Below, piece by piece: positions 30,928 to 38,510 of a DNA stretch of 64,000 nt. The notes under the pieces were generated by a model. That model did not search any database. It had not been told where the DNA came from and saw only the letters and a list, made by a program, of their open reading frames with translations. Source of the DNA: CAZDQL01 sp964507325 (GTDB lineage: Bacteria; Planctomycetota; UBA1135; GCA-002686595); NCBI GenBank assembly GCA_964507325.1, contig CAZDQL010000008.1:46358-110357 (forward strand). The letters are read 5' to 3'. Position numbers and translations under genes: made by a program. Positions within the stretch are counted from its first letter, which is position 1. Every line of letters starts with the position of its first letter.

Positions 30928-32256
30928 TCAGGCGAGCTGGAACTCGGGCAGGGTGACGAGGGCCTCGACGGCGGGGCGGGTCCGTCGCGGCAGGGAGGGC
31001 CCTTCGCGTTCCTGGAGGAAGAGCGCGCTCAGGAAGTCCCCGACGGAGCCCTCGAACCCGCGCTCGGCGGCGAGTGCCTCGGTATCGAGCTTCCCGCCGT
31101 AGCGTTCTTCTCCGAGCATCAGCGCCGCCGCCAGCTCCTGCCGGCGGCCGAGGCTGACCCGGTCGATCCAGTACCGCCCGCCGGGCCAGCCGCGCCCCGT
31201 CGGCGGGTGCAGCAGGCTCTGGCCGAGTCGCGCGAGCTCGCGGGCCAGGGGACCCGTCGCCACCATCCCCTCGAGCCCGCGCGCGATGCCCAGCGCCAGC
31301 TCCACCGGGGACTTGATCCGCCGCCGGAGGGCGTGGTCGGAGAAGAACAGGTTGGAGCGCAGCATCGTCTCGACCAGCTTGTGCGTGTCGTGATCCTCGG
31401 CGAAGGAGGTCGCGAGCGGGGCGAGGAGCTCGGGTGCGGGGTCTTCCGCCTCGGAGACGAGGAAGCGGTACAGCGCGCGCACGAGGTTCTGCGGCGTGGC
31501 GTGGTGCTCGAGCGCGATCGACACCGCCTCCTCCGGGGTGAACGGGCCGGTCTTGCCGAGGATTCGCTTGGTGCCTTCGTCGTGCTCGCGCGGCACGAAG
31601 CGGAACTCCTCGCGGCGCACGAAGATCCCCGTGAAGGCGCGCGCGGCCTCGCGCACGTCCTCTTCACCGAAGTGGCCCGAGCCCACCGTGTAGCTCCCCA
31701 GGAGGGCGCGCGCCAGGCCGTCCTGGGGCAGAGCGCGGCGGTTCTCCGCGGCGCCGAGGGTGAGCAGCAGCGCGGGATCGCGCGACGCTTCGTCGAGCAG
31801 CGTGCCAAAGGAGCCCAGTGCGTGGCGCCGCAGGAGCGCGACGTGTCGCTGCACGGTGCGCGCTTCCTGGACCCTGCTCGCGTCCGCGGCGAAGTGACCG
31901 TGCCAGAAGAGGGTCAGCTTCTCCAGCAGCGGGAAGGGCGTCTCGATCATCCTGCGCAGCCACCAGTCGCGCACGCCGTCGCTGGGCCCGCCGCGGGTGG
32001 CCGCCACCTCGTCCTCGTCGGCGCGGCGACCGAACGCCGCGAGATCCCCGGGGGGTCGCACCAGCCGGTCGACGCTGCGCTGTGGTCCCTCCTCGAGGGC
32101 GCGCTGGAGCTCGCTCCACGTCGCGCCGAAACCGGCCCGGCGGTACAGGTGCCCGGCCTGGGCGAGGCTCCAGCGGCGCTGCGCGCCGGGGTCGTAGGGT
32201 TCCCACGCCCAACCGGGATCGACCCGGCGGCGCGTCTGCTGCGTGTTCAGGACCAT
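30928..32256 (-). CDS. DUF1800 family protein
   Basis: The 442-residue protein starts at ATG 32256 with GGAGG 6 bases before. The frame extends a further 12 codons, which are not needed. 'AQAGHLYRRAGFGATWSELQRALE' is the DUF1800 signature (hLlrRagFG.t). 'PFPLLEKLTLFWHGHFAA' (the kmtlFWhnhFa motif), 'FGTLLDEASRDPALLLTL', 'NRRALPQDGLARALL' (normally NenfARElmELft) and 'EAARAFTGIFVRREEFRFVPREHDEGTKRILGKTG' also belong to the family. No signal peptide is visible. It works together with DUF1501 proteins in an unknown, possibly exported-polymer related process. The stop is 15 bases upstream of the DUF1501 start. Confidence 0.9.
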   Translation of the reverse strand: MVLNTQQTRRRVDPGWAWEPYDPGAQRRWSLAQAGHLYRRAGFGATWSELQRALEEGPQRSVDRLVRPPGDLAAFGRRADEDEVAATRGGPSDGVRDWWLRRMIETPFPLLEKLTLFWHGHFAADASRVQEARTVQRHVALLRRHALGSFGTLLDEASRDPALLLTLGAAENRRALPQDGLARALLGSYTVGSGHFGEEDVREAARAFTGIFVRREEFRFVPREHDEGTKRILGKTGPFTPEEAVSIALEHHATPQNLVRALYRFLVSEAEDPAPELLAPLATSFAEDHDTHKLVETMLRSNLFFSDHALRRRIKSPVELALGIARGLEGMVATGPLARELARLGQSLLHPPTGRGWPGGRYWIDRVSLGRRQELAAALMLGEERYGGKLDTEALAAERGFEGSVGDFLSALFLQEREGPSLPRRTRPAVEALVTLPEFQLA

Positions 32257-32278
32257 GACGTTCCTCCGAGCCCCTCGT

Positions 32279-34045
32279 CTAGCGGGAGCCACCGGGGGTG
32301 CGGGTCGGCGGGTTCAACTGCGCTTCCAGAAGGGCGCGGGTGCCCGTGCCGTCGGTGCCGACGGAGAGGGAGACCGAGTCCACCAGCCGGGCGATCGTCA
32401 GCAGGACGCCGATCTCCGCCTGCGCCGCCTCGCGCGTGTTGCCCTCGTTGACCATGTTCGAGCGCACCAGCGAGTCGAGGTTCTCCTCGAGGATCGCAGC
32501 CAGGCGGCCGCCGTCGATCTCCAGCACGCCACCCACACCGGCGAGCGGGGCCCCCGAGCCGGCGCGCTCGCGGCCCAACGCGTCGATCAGGTCACGGGCC
32601 AGTCCTTCGCTGGAGCTCAAGACGAGGAAGTCCCCGGGCATCGCCAGCGTCGGGCGGAAGTTGTAGCGCTCGTGCAGCTTGGTGCGGTCCTCGATCCCCC
32701 TGGCCGAGAAGTACGCGACGGTGTAGTCGGTGTCCCCGCGAGTGGCGCTGCGGATGATCAACCCCGGCAGCGCCTTCTGGCCGCGGGTGAAGTTGAAGAG
32801 GCCGAGCGCCTTCTGCCACGCCTCCTCGAAGACCTCGCCGTCCGCGGCGACGTCGCGCAGACCGATCACCGCGGCGAAGGCGGGTATCTGCACCTCGGGA
32901 GTTCCGATCTCCGCGTCGTAGCGCTGCTCGGCCACGAGCAACCGCACGTCGGGTCGCGTGGCGGCGAACACCTCGTCGGTCAGGTCGCGCCCGGTGAAGA
33001 AGATCCCCATCATGTTCTCGAAGAAGATCAGCGACGACGACCGCTCCGGGAAGAGCTCGTCCTTGGCCGCGTAGAAGCGGTGCAGGTCGCGGTGGAACGT
33101 CGCGGCGCCGATGCGGCCGGGGACGTCCAGGTTGGGGAGGGGGCCCGCGCCCGCGGCGGGCACGGCGAAGGCCGCCGCGCTCTCAGCACCCGCCGCCTGG
33201 CCGTCGACGTCGACGCACAGGGTCAGCTTCGGCCCCTCGACCGCGAGCGTCGCGGAGAGGAAGCTCGAGCCGCGCAGCGCCTCGGTGAGGTCGGCGAAGA
33301 GCAGGGCGGCCATCGGGTTCGAGCGTGCCCCGCTCAGGGCGCTCGCCAGCTTCGGGTTCTCCTTCAGCGCGACCAGGTCCGCGTAGAACCGCACCACGGC
33401 GTCGGCTCTGGCGGCCTCGCGCGCCTCGCGATAGCTCGCGGTCGTCGCCAGACTTCCCTTCCCCGTGCCCTCGACGAGCTCCAACGCCGCGTCGAGCGCC
33501 CCGCGCCGGTTGGAGACGAGGAAGCGGTTGCCGACGATCGCGTGGGCCTCCTTCCCGTTGAAGGACCAGACCTCCGCCGGACCGCGCCGCTCGGAAGTGA
33601 CGCCGCCGGCCCGGCCCGCCTGGCTGCGGGCGATGTCGACGGCGAACTCGTGCAGGTGCGCGAGCAGTTCCTCGTCCCGCGCCTCGACGATCAGGAGCAC
33701 CTCTCCCTGCGGACCCGCCGCCAGCGTGAGCCCGCCCCCCGTCAGGCGCTCCAGCCCGGTGCGCCAGTCGACTTCGAGCATCGTCTCGAGGTAGCGCACC
33801 AGGTTGCGCAACTCCCCGAAGTCCTTGCTACGCGTCCATTCCTCCCAGGCGGGCAGGCCGGTGATGAACTCGAGGACGGCCTCGTCGCGCAGGAGATCGA
33901 ACACGACCTGCGGGCGTGCGAGCTCCACCGTGAGCACGGCCTCGTCGGGGATCCAATGCTCGACCGGCGGCGTCCTCTGGGCCAACAGCGGACCAGCGGC
34001 CGTGAGGGCCGTCAGGCCCAGGGAGAGTGCGAGTCTTCGCAACAT
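32279..34045 (-). CDS. Large secreted protein of unknown function (DUF3352-like)
   Basis: The 588-residue protein has a signal peptide (MLRRLALSLGLTALTAAGPLLAQ) and a good GGAGG ribosome site. It is rich in alpha/beta pattern: 'PDEAVLTVELARPQVVFDLL', 'GGLTLAAGPQGEVLLIVEAR', 'AHAIVGNRFLVSNRRGALDAAL', 'SSFLSATLAVEGPKLTLCVDVD' and 'PGDFLVLSSSEGLARDLIDAL'. The repeated 'x-hydrophobic-V-E-A-R' strands and 'NR.lvsn' phrase fit DUF3352-type periplasmic proteins but the match is loose. It leads the operon with DUF1800 and DUF1501. Functional link unknown. Confidence 0.7.
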   Translation of the reverse strand: MLRRLALSLGLTALTAAGPLLAQRTPPVEHWIPDEAVLTVELARPQVVFDLLRDEAVLEFITGLPAWEEWTRSKDFGELRNLVRYLETMLEVDWRTGLERLTGGGLTLAAGPQGEVLLIVEARDEELLAHLHEFAVDIARSQAGRAGGVTSERRGPAEVWSFNGKEAHAIVGNRFLVSNRRGALDAALELVEGTGKGSLATTASYREAREAARADAVVRFYADLVALKENPKLASALSGARSNPMAALLFADLTEALRGSSFLSATLAVEGPKLTLCVDVDGQAAGAESAAAFAVPAAGAGPLPNLDVPGRIGAATFHRDLHRFYAAKDELFPERSSSLIFFENMMGIFFTGRDLTDEVFAATRPDVRLLVAEQRYDAEIGTPEVQIPAFAAVIGLRDVAADGEVFEEAWQKALGLFNFTRGQKALPGLIIRSATRGDTDYTVAYFSARGIEDRTKLHERYNFRPTLAMPGDFLVLSSSEGLARDLIDALGRERAGSGAPLAGVGGVLEIDGGRLAAILEENLDSLVRSNMVNEGNTREAAQAEIGVLLTIARLVDSVSLSVGTDGTGTRALLEAQLNPPTRTPGGSR

Positions 34046-34211
34046 GGGATGCCTCCGGTCGAGATCGGATGGGGTGTCGGACTTGGATTGTCAGGGAGGG
34101 CGGTTCCCGAGGAGTGCCCCGCGAGGCAGCCCCCGAGGTGGTCGTCCCGTTCGCTTCGCCTCGTGTGCGTCACCGGGCGGCGAATGTTCTCGGGAAGTTT
34201 AGTGAATCGCG

Positions 34212-34231
34212 GGACCCACAGTCGGGGGTCC
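34212..34231 (-). terminator. Hairpin downstream of the aspartokinase-homoserine dehydrogenase gene
   Basis: In the minus-strand reading, GGACCC - CCGACTGT - GGGTCC is a 6-bp perfect stem about 64 bases after the stop. It may end the met operon before the DUF3352-like gene. There is no T-run. The rest of the 249-base gap must hold the promoter for the gene at 34045, which I cannot point to. Confidence 0.35.
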
Positions 34232-34294
34232 AGACGCTGATGACTCTCGTTGCGATCTGAGGCGTAGTCCTGCCTCTGCGCCGCTGGCGCCCGC

Positions 34295-36004
34295 TCACCA
34301 GACCATGGCATCGACACGCTCGGGCGCTCGGCGCGCGATCTCCAGCAGGTCGGCCAGCACCGCCTCGGCCGTGGGCCATCTTCCGGCCCCCTTGCCCCGG
34401 ACGAGCTCGCGCGTGCCGTCGCGCAGCTCGATCACCGCGGCGTTGTACACCCCGGCGACGGTTGCGAGTGGGTCGCCCCGATCGAGACGGCTCAAGGCGA
34501 CTCGCGCGGCCGGCCTCTCGCTCCCGAGCTCGAGCGAAGCCAGGTGGCGGACCACGCTGCCGTTCGCCGCCACCCGGTCCAGCGTCGCTTCCGAGAGGGC
34601 TTCGCGCCGCACGTCGGACGCGCCCAGGCGCTTCCGACCCAGTTGCTGCGCGATCACGCAGAGCTTGTCCGCGGCGTCCTCGCCGGACAGGTCGCGAGAG
34701 GAGTCCAACTCCGCGTAGCCGCGCCGCTGGGCCTCGCGCAGCGCCGAACCGAGGCTCACGCCGCTCCCCATCCGCTCCAGCACGTAGTTGGTGGTGCCGT
34801 TCAGGACGCCCCGGACTCCGCGCACCGCGGGTGGGGGATGGATGGCGATGCGCTCGAGCAGCGGCATGCTGCCGCCGACCGAGGCCGAGGCGCACAGGAG
34901 GCGCCCGTGCGCGCGCGCTCTCGCCGCGAGGGAGGAGCCGCGGACCGCGAGCAGGGACTTGTTCGCCGTCACCACGTGCGCTCCGCCGGCGAGTGCGGCC
35001 TCGACGGCCGCTCGCGCGGGCTCGAGGCCGCCCATGACCTCGACCACGACGTCCGCGCCGGCGCGCACGGCCCCAAGGGCGTCCTCCGTCAGCAGTCCGG
35101 CCGGCAGCGCGACCGCGCGCGGCCGGCAGAGCCGCCTGACGGCCACCGAGACGAGCTCGAAGTGCTGCGGCAGGCCGCGCAGGAGCTCGAAGACCCCGCT
35201 GCCGACCGTGCCCAGGCCGAGCAGCGCCACCCGCAGCGGGCGCGGCCGGTCGGCCCCGTCGGAGTAGCGGGAAGGGCCGCGCTCGACGCTGGTGGGTCGG
35301 GTCGCGTTCAGTCGGCCGACCTCGAAGCCGAGACCCACCGAGCGGGCGAAGCGCAGCGCCTTGTGCTGCACGATCGAGCCGTCCGTTCGCAGCGCGTCCT
35401 CGTAGCTCATCCGGGCGTAGCGTCTCGGGCGCGGACCGGAGAGCGAGGGGTCGCGCTCGTAGAGGCCGTCCACGTCCTTTATCAGGCGGCAGCGCGACGC
35501 GCCGAGGCGCTGCGCGAGGAAGAGGGCGGTCAGGTCGGAGCCGCCGCGGCCCAGGAGCACGCTGCGCCCCTCGGGATCGCAGGCCAGGTAGCCCGGCAGG
35601 ACGACCACCTCGCCCCGCTGGAGGGCGCCGCGGATGCGCGAGTCCTGCACCCGGACCGGAGTGGCGTCCAGCGGGTCGCCCTCGGCGACGAGGCCGACGG
35701 CGGCCGGCGAGAGCACGCAGGCCGGCAGGCCCGCGCGATCGAGGTGCAGGCCCAGGAGGGCGGTGCTGTGCAGCTCGCCCTGGGACACGAGGGGGGCGAC
35801 CGCGTCGGGGGCCGGGGAGTCGCAGATGCCGCGGCTCTCCGCCAGCAGCCGGTCGGTGCGGCCGGCGAGCGCGGAGGCGACGGCGACCACGCCCCAGCCT
35901 CTCCGGCGCCAGCGGTAGATCTCGTGCACCGCCTGGCGCAGGGTCGTCTCGTCCAGGAGCACCGAGCCGCCGAGCTTGAGGACGATCAGGTGCTCTGCGC
36001 GCAT
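34295..36004 (-). CDS. Bifunctional aspartokinase-homoserine dehydrogenase without ACT domains
   Basis: The 569-residue protein starts at ATG 36004 (MRAEHLIVLKLGG). Residues ~5-235 are an aspartokinase of the amino-acid kinase fold, with 'LKLGGSVLLDETTL', 'SQGELHSTALL', 'GRGGSDLTALFLAQRLGASRCRLIKDVDGLYERDP' and 'SYEDALRTDGSIVQHKALRFA'. Residues ~258-569 are a homoserine dehydrogenase: 'LRVALLGLGTVGSGVFELL', 'VVVEVMGGLEPA', 'VVTANKSLLAV', 'SASVGGSMPLLERI', 'GVLNGTTNYVLERM', 'GYAELDSSRDLSGEDAADKL'. E. coli ThrA has about 820 residues because two ACT domains sit between the catalytic parts. Here the gap is only ~25 residues, so threonine feedback through ACT is not expected. Together with metB it makes homoserine and then a cystathionine-type intermediate. 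It overlaps metB by 19 bases. Confidence 0.9.
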   Translation of the reverse strand: MRAEHLIVLKLGGSVLLDETTLRQAVHEIYRWRRRGWGVVAVASALAGRTDRLLAESRGICDSPAPDAVAPLVSQGELHSTALLGLHLDRAGLPACVLSPAAVGLVAEGDPLDATPVRVQDSRIRGALQRGEVVVLPGYLACDPEGRSVLLGRGGSDLTALFLAQRLGASRCRLIKDVDGLYERDPSLSGPRPRRYARMSYEDALRTDGSIVQHKALRFARSVGLGFEVGRLNATRPTSVERGPSRYSDGADRPRPLRVALLGLGTVGSGVFELLRGLPQHFELVSVAVRRLCRPRAVALPAGLLTEDALGAVRAGADVVVEVMGGLEPARAAVEAALAGGAHVVTANKSLLAVRGSSLAARARAHGRLLCASASVGGSMPLLERIAIHPPPAVRGVRGVLNGTTNYVLERMGSGVSLGSALREAQRRGYAELDSSRDLSGEDAADKLCVIAQQLGRKRLGASDVRREALSEATLDRVAANGSVVRHLASLELGSERPAARVALSRLDRGDPLATVAGVYNAAVIELRDGTRELVRGKGAGRWPTAEAVLADLLEIARRAPERVDAMVW

Positions 36005-37197
36005 GGCTCCCCCTCCTCGACGGTGGCTGCGCGTCGCGCTGCGAGGGCCCCTTCCAGGTCGGCGATGATCGCCTCGGGGGGCTCCAGTCCGACGGAGAGC
36101 CGCAGCAGGCCCTCGGTGACGCCCACCGCTTGGCGCTGCTCCGGCGTGACGCCGGCGTGGGTCATCGTGGCCGAGTGCGTGAGCAGGGTCTCCACCGAGC
36201 CGACGTGCTCGACGAGCCGGCAGAAGCGCACCCTCTCCAGGAGCTCGCCCGCGCGCTCGCGACCCCCGCGGAGCTCGAAAGAGAGCACTGCCCCGTGGGC
36301 CCCGAGGTGCTGGCGCCCCGCCAGCTCGCGCTCCGGGAAGCCCGGGAGGGTGGGGTAGTGGACCGCCGAGGTGGCCGGGTGGGCGTGCAGCCACTCCGCC
36401 ACGCGCCGGGCGCTCTGCGACTGCCGCTCGAGGCGCAGGGGGAGCGTCTTCAGGCCCTGGAGGGTCAACCAGGCGTTGAAGGGCGCCTGGATGCCGCCCG
36501 TGCAGGTGCGCACGAAGCGCAGGCGCTCGAGCAGCTCCTCGTTCCGGCCGACCACCGCTCCTCCCACGGCGACGGAGTGACCCTCGATGAACTTGGTCGT
36601 CGAGTAGACGGAGAGGTCCGCGCCGTGGGCCAGGGGCTGTTGCAGCACCGGCGTCAGGAAGGTGTTGTCCGCGACCAGCAGGGCGCCCGCCCCCCGGGTG
36701 ATCGAGGAGACGGTCTCGAGATCGACGAGGTCCAGGGTCGGGTTGGCGGGCGACTCGACGAAGACGATGCGGGTGCTCGGCCTCAAGGCCTTCTCGACCG
36801 CCTCCGGCCGCGAGGTGTCGACGAAGCTCGTCTCCACGCCGAAGCCGGGGAGGATCTGCTGCAGAAGGCGGGTCGTCCCGCCGTAGGAGGCGCGCGAGCA
36901 GACGACGTGGTCGCCGCTGCGCAGGAGGGCCAGGAACAGCCCGTGCTCGGCGGCCAGACCCGAGGCGTAGCACACGGCCGGAGGAGCCCCCTCGAGTCGG
37001 CCGAGGGTGGCCTCCAGGGCGGCGACGGTCGGATTGGACTCCCGCGAGTAGCGGTGCGCCGGCATGCTCCCGAGACCCTCGCGGCAGAAGGTGGTCGAGA
37101 GCACCAGGGGAGTGACCAGGGGGTCGCCGTCGGACTGGCCCTGACCCGCGCGGGGGCAGAGGGATTCCGGAACCGCGAGGGGATCGAAGCGCTGCAT
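35986..37197 (-). CDS. metB: Cys/Met metabolism PLP enzyme (cystathionine gamma-synthase / sulfhydrylase type)
   Basis: The 403-residue PLP enzyme shows 'TPLVLSTTFCREGLGSMPAHRYSRESNPTVAALEATLGRLEG' (usual Y.R..NPT...LE), 'CYASGLAAEHGLFLALLRSGDHVV', 'VFVESPANPTLDLVD', 'LVADNTFLTPVLQQPLAHGADLSVYSTTKFIEGHS' with the PLP lysine in STTKFIEGH, and the C-terminal 'LVEHVGSVETLLTHSATMTHAGV'. The family holds cystathionine gamma-synthase, O-acylhomoserine sulfhydrylase and cystathionine lyases. The SAM riboswitch in front and the fused homoserine pathway gene behind support a biosynthetic role in methionine formation; metZ (sulfhydrylase) is possible. It is the first gene of the met operon. Its Shine-Dalgarno AGGAG is inside a hairpin. 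Confidence 0.88.
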   Translation of the reverse strand: MQRFDPLAVPESLCPRAGQGQSDGDPLVTPLVLSTTFCREGLGSMPAHRYSRESNPTVAALEATLGRLEGAPPAVCYASGLAAEHGLFLALLRSGDHVVCSRASYGGTTRLLQQILPGFGVETSFVDTSRPEAVEKALRPSTRIVFVESPANPTLDLVDLETVSSITRGAGALLVADNTFLTPVLQQPLAHGADLSVYSTTKFIEGHSVAVGGAVVGRNEELLERLRFVRTCTGGIQAPFNAWLTLQGLKTLPLRLERQSQSARRVAEWLHAHPATSAVHYPTLPGFPERELAGRQHLGAHGAVLSFELRGGRERAGELLERVRFCRLVEHVGSVETLLTHSATMTHAGVTPEQRQAVGVTEGLLRLSVGLEPPEAIIADLEGALAARRAATVEEGEPCAQST

Positions 37198-37217
37198 GCC
37201 GAAGCTCCTGACGGCAT
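37196..37217 (-). promoter_or_regulatory. Start-site hairpin with Shine-Dalgarno in the loop
   Basis: In minus-strand reading the segment is ATGCCG - 10-base loop containing AGGAG - CGGCAT, a perfect 6-bp stem. The last two bases of the stem are the AT of the metB start codon. The stem would therefore restrict the ribosome at the metB start, which is an obvious expression platform for the aptamer upstream. An upstream hairpin (CAGTGA-AGG-TCACTG, 37246-37260) may take part in switching. Confidence 0.5.
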
Positions 37218-37300
37218 CGGGGAGCGCCGGCGGCGACGTGGACCGCAGTGACCTTCACTGCTCGCTTTTTGACGGATCCCGCCGCTCGACGGCTCCGCCC

Positions 37301-37401
37301 GCATCGCTGCCCACGTCTGGGCTGGCTCGGCACCGCGGCCCCGCTCGCGGGGCTCGGTTGCCGCCCGGGACCCGCTCAGGCCGTCCCGGGACTCTGGATG
37401 C
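37301..37401 (-). ncRNA. SAM riboswitch (SAM-I or SAM-I/IV type)
   Basis: Read on the minus strand, the element folds P1 (GCATC 37401-37397 with GATGC 37305-37301), then the CAGAG bulge. P2 is CCCGGGAC with GTCCCGGG, 8 perfect bp, with a loop containing GGCCTGAG. The invariant GGCAACC follows (37362-37356), then P3 (GCCCCGC-GA-GCGGGGC), the conserved GGTGCCGAGCC, P4 (GCCCA-GACG-TGGGC) and the 3' strand of P1. Order and sequence of GGCAACC, GGTGCC, AGAG and GATG match the SAM-I clan, which turns off methionine genes when S-adenosylmethionine binds. The P2 loop GGC can pair with GCC in the P3-P4 joint as the pseudoknot. The kink-turn of typical SAM-I P2 is not evident, so the SAM-I/IV variant class is possible. 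Confidence 0.88.
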
Positions 37402-37415
37402 TCGTTGTGCGGCGG

Positions 37416-37444
37416 ACTCTGGCAGGGGTCCAGGCGGCCGTCAA
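37416..37444 (-). promoter_or_regulatory. Sigma70-type promoter of the met operon
   Basis: On the minus strand TTGACG (37444-37439) is followed after 17 bp by CAGAGT (37421-37416), a -35/-10 pair with good -35 and weak -10. An A/T-rich stretch (37446-37475, ATTAATACGG...GATGAAAA) directly upstream resembles an UP element and is the most AT-rich segment in the area. Transcription would begin a few bases before the riboswitch. Confidence 0.55.
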
Positions 37445-37485
37445 GAGGTTTTCATCAATATTTCCGTATTAGTCGATGTAAGGCG

Positions 37486-37509
37486 CCGCGGCCCCTCCGG
37501 GGGTCGCGG
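37486..37509 (-). terminator. Hairpin after the trp operon
   Basis: On the minus strand, CCGCG-A-CCCC, a 4-base turn and GGGG-C-CGCGG form a near-perfect stem that begins 6 bases after the DAHP synthase stop. It lies between the trp operon end and the met promoter. No T-run follows. Confidence 0.45.
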
Positions 37510-37514
37510 ACCGA

Positions 37515-38510
37515 TCAGCGCCGCAGCGGGGTGAGGGCCTCCATGAGCGCCGCGAACTGCGCCGGAAGCAGGCTCTGCGGTCCGTCGGAGAGCGCCTCCT
37601 CGGGGCGCGGGTGCACCTCGATCGCGAGCCCGTCGGCGCCGGCGGCGAGACAGGCGTGGGAGAGGGGGGCGACCAGCGAGCGCAGACCCGCGGCGTGGCT
37701 CGGGTCGGCGACGACGGGGAGGTGGGAGCGCTGCTTGAGGAGCGGGATCGCGGCGATGTCGAGCGTGTTGCGGGTGGCGCGCTCGAAGGAGCGGATGCCG
37801 CGCTCGCAGAGGACGACCTGCGGGTTGCCCGCATCGAGGACGTACTCGGCGGCGAGCAGGAGCTCCTCGATGGTGGCCATCATGCCACGCTTGAGGAGCA
37901 CCGGCTTCGACTGCCCTCCCACCGCGCGCAGCAGGTGGAAGTTCTGCATGTTGCGCGCGCCCACCTGCAGCATGTCGGCGTAGCTGGCGACGAGCTCGAC
38001 GTCTCCCTCCGCCATCACCTCGGTCACCGTGGGCAGCCCGGCGAGGTGCCCCGCCTCGGCGAGCAGCTCGAGTCCGCGCTCGCCGAGACCCTGGAAGCTG
38101 TACGGCGACGTGCGCGGTTTGAACGCCCCGCCGCGCAGCACCCGCGCACCCGCGCCGGCGACGACGCGCGCCGTCTCCGTAATCTGCTCCCGGCTCTCCA
38201 CCGCACAGGGTCCGGCGATCACCACCGGCGCCTCGCCGCCGAGGCGCGCCGCGCCGACGCGCACCACCGAGGAGGCGGAGTGGTACTCGCGCGAGGCGAG
38301 CGCGTAGCTCTGCGGGACGCGACGCACCTCGAGTACGCCGGGCATCACCGCCACCGCGCTGCGGATCCGCTCCGGGTCCTTGCCCACCACCCCGATGATC
38401 TCGCGGCCGTCGACGCGATCGACGTGAACGCGCAAGCGCTCTCGTTCGATCAGGGCCACGAGATCCGCCTTCTGGCGCAGGGTGCAGTCGTCGGTCAAGA
38501 GGGCGATCAT
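37515..38510 (-). CDS. aroF: 3-deoxy-7-phosphoheptulonate (DAHP) synthase, bacterial short type
   Basis: DAHP synthase is the first shikimate-pathway enzyme. The 331-residue protein is of the class Ibeta / KDO8P-synthase-like type: an N-terminal ACT-like domain (residues ~1-70, 'MIALLTDDCTLRQKADLV' to 'VVGKDPERIRSAVAVMPGVLEVRRV'), then the TIM barrel with 'VVIAGPCAVESREQ', 'LRGGAFKPRTSPYSFQGLGERGLELL', 'MLQVGARNMQNFHLLRAVG', 'LLKRGMMATIEELLLAAEYVLDAGNPQVVLCERGIRSF' and 'LPVVADPSHAAGLRSLV'. The terminal 'HPRPEEALSDGPQSL' is typical. The N-terminal domain controls feedback by aromatic amino acids in Thermotoga homologues. The start overlaps the trpA stop (ATGA), so it is the last gene of the trp operon. 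Confidence 0.92.
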   Translation of the reverse strand: MIALLTDDCTLRQKADLVALIERERLRVHVDRVDGREIIGVVGKDPERIRSAVAVMPGVLEVRRVPQSYALASREYHSASSVVRVGAARLGGEAPVVIAGPCAVESREQITETARVVAGAGARVLRGGAFKPRTSPYSFQGLGERGLELLAEAGHLAGLPTVTEVMAEGDVELVASYADMLQVGARNMQNFHLLRAVGGQSKPVLLKRGMMATIEELLLAAEYVLDAGNPQVVLCERGIRSFERATRNTLDIAAIPLLKQRSHLPVVADPSHAAGLRSLVAPLSHACLAAGADGLAIEVHPRPEEALSDGPQSLLPAQFAALMEALTPLRR

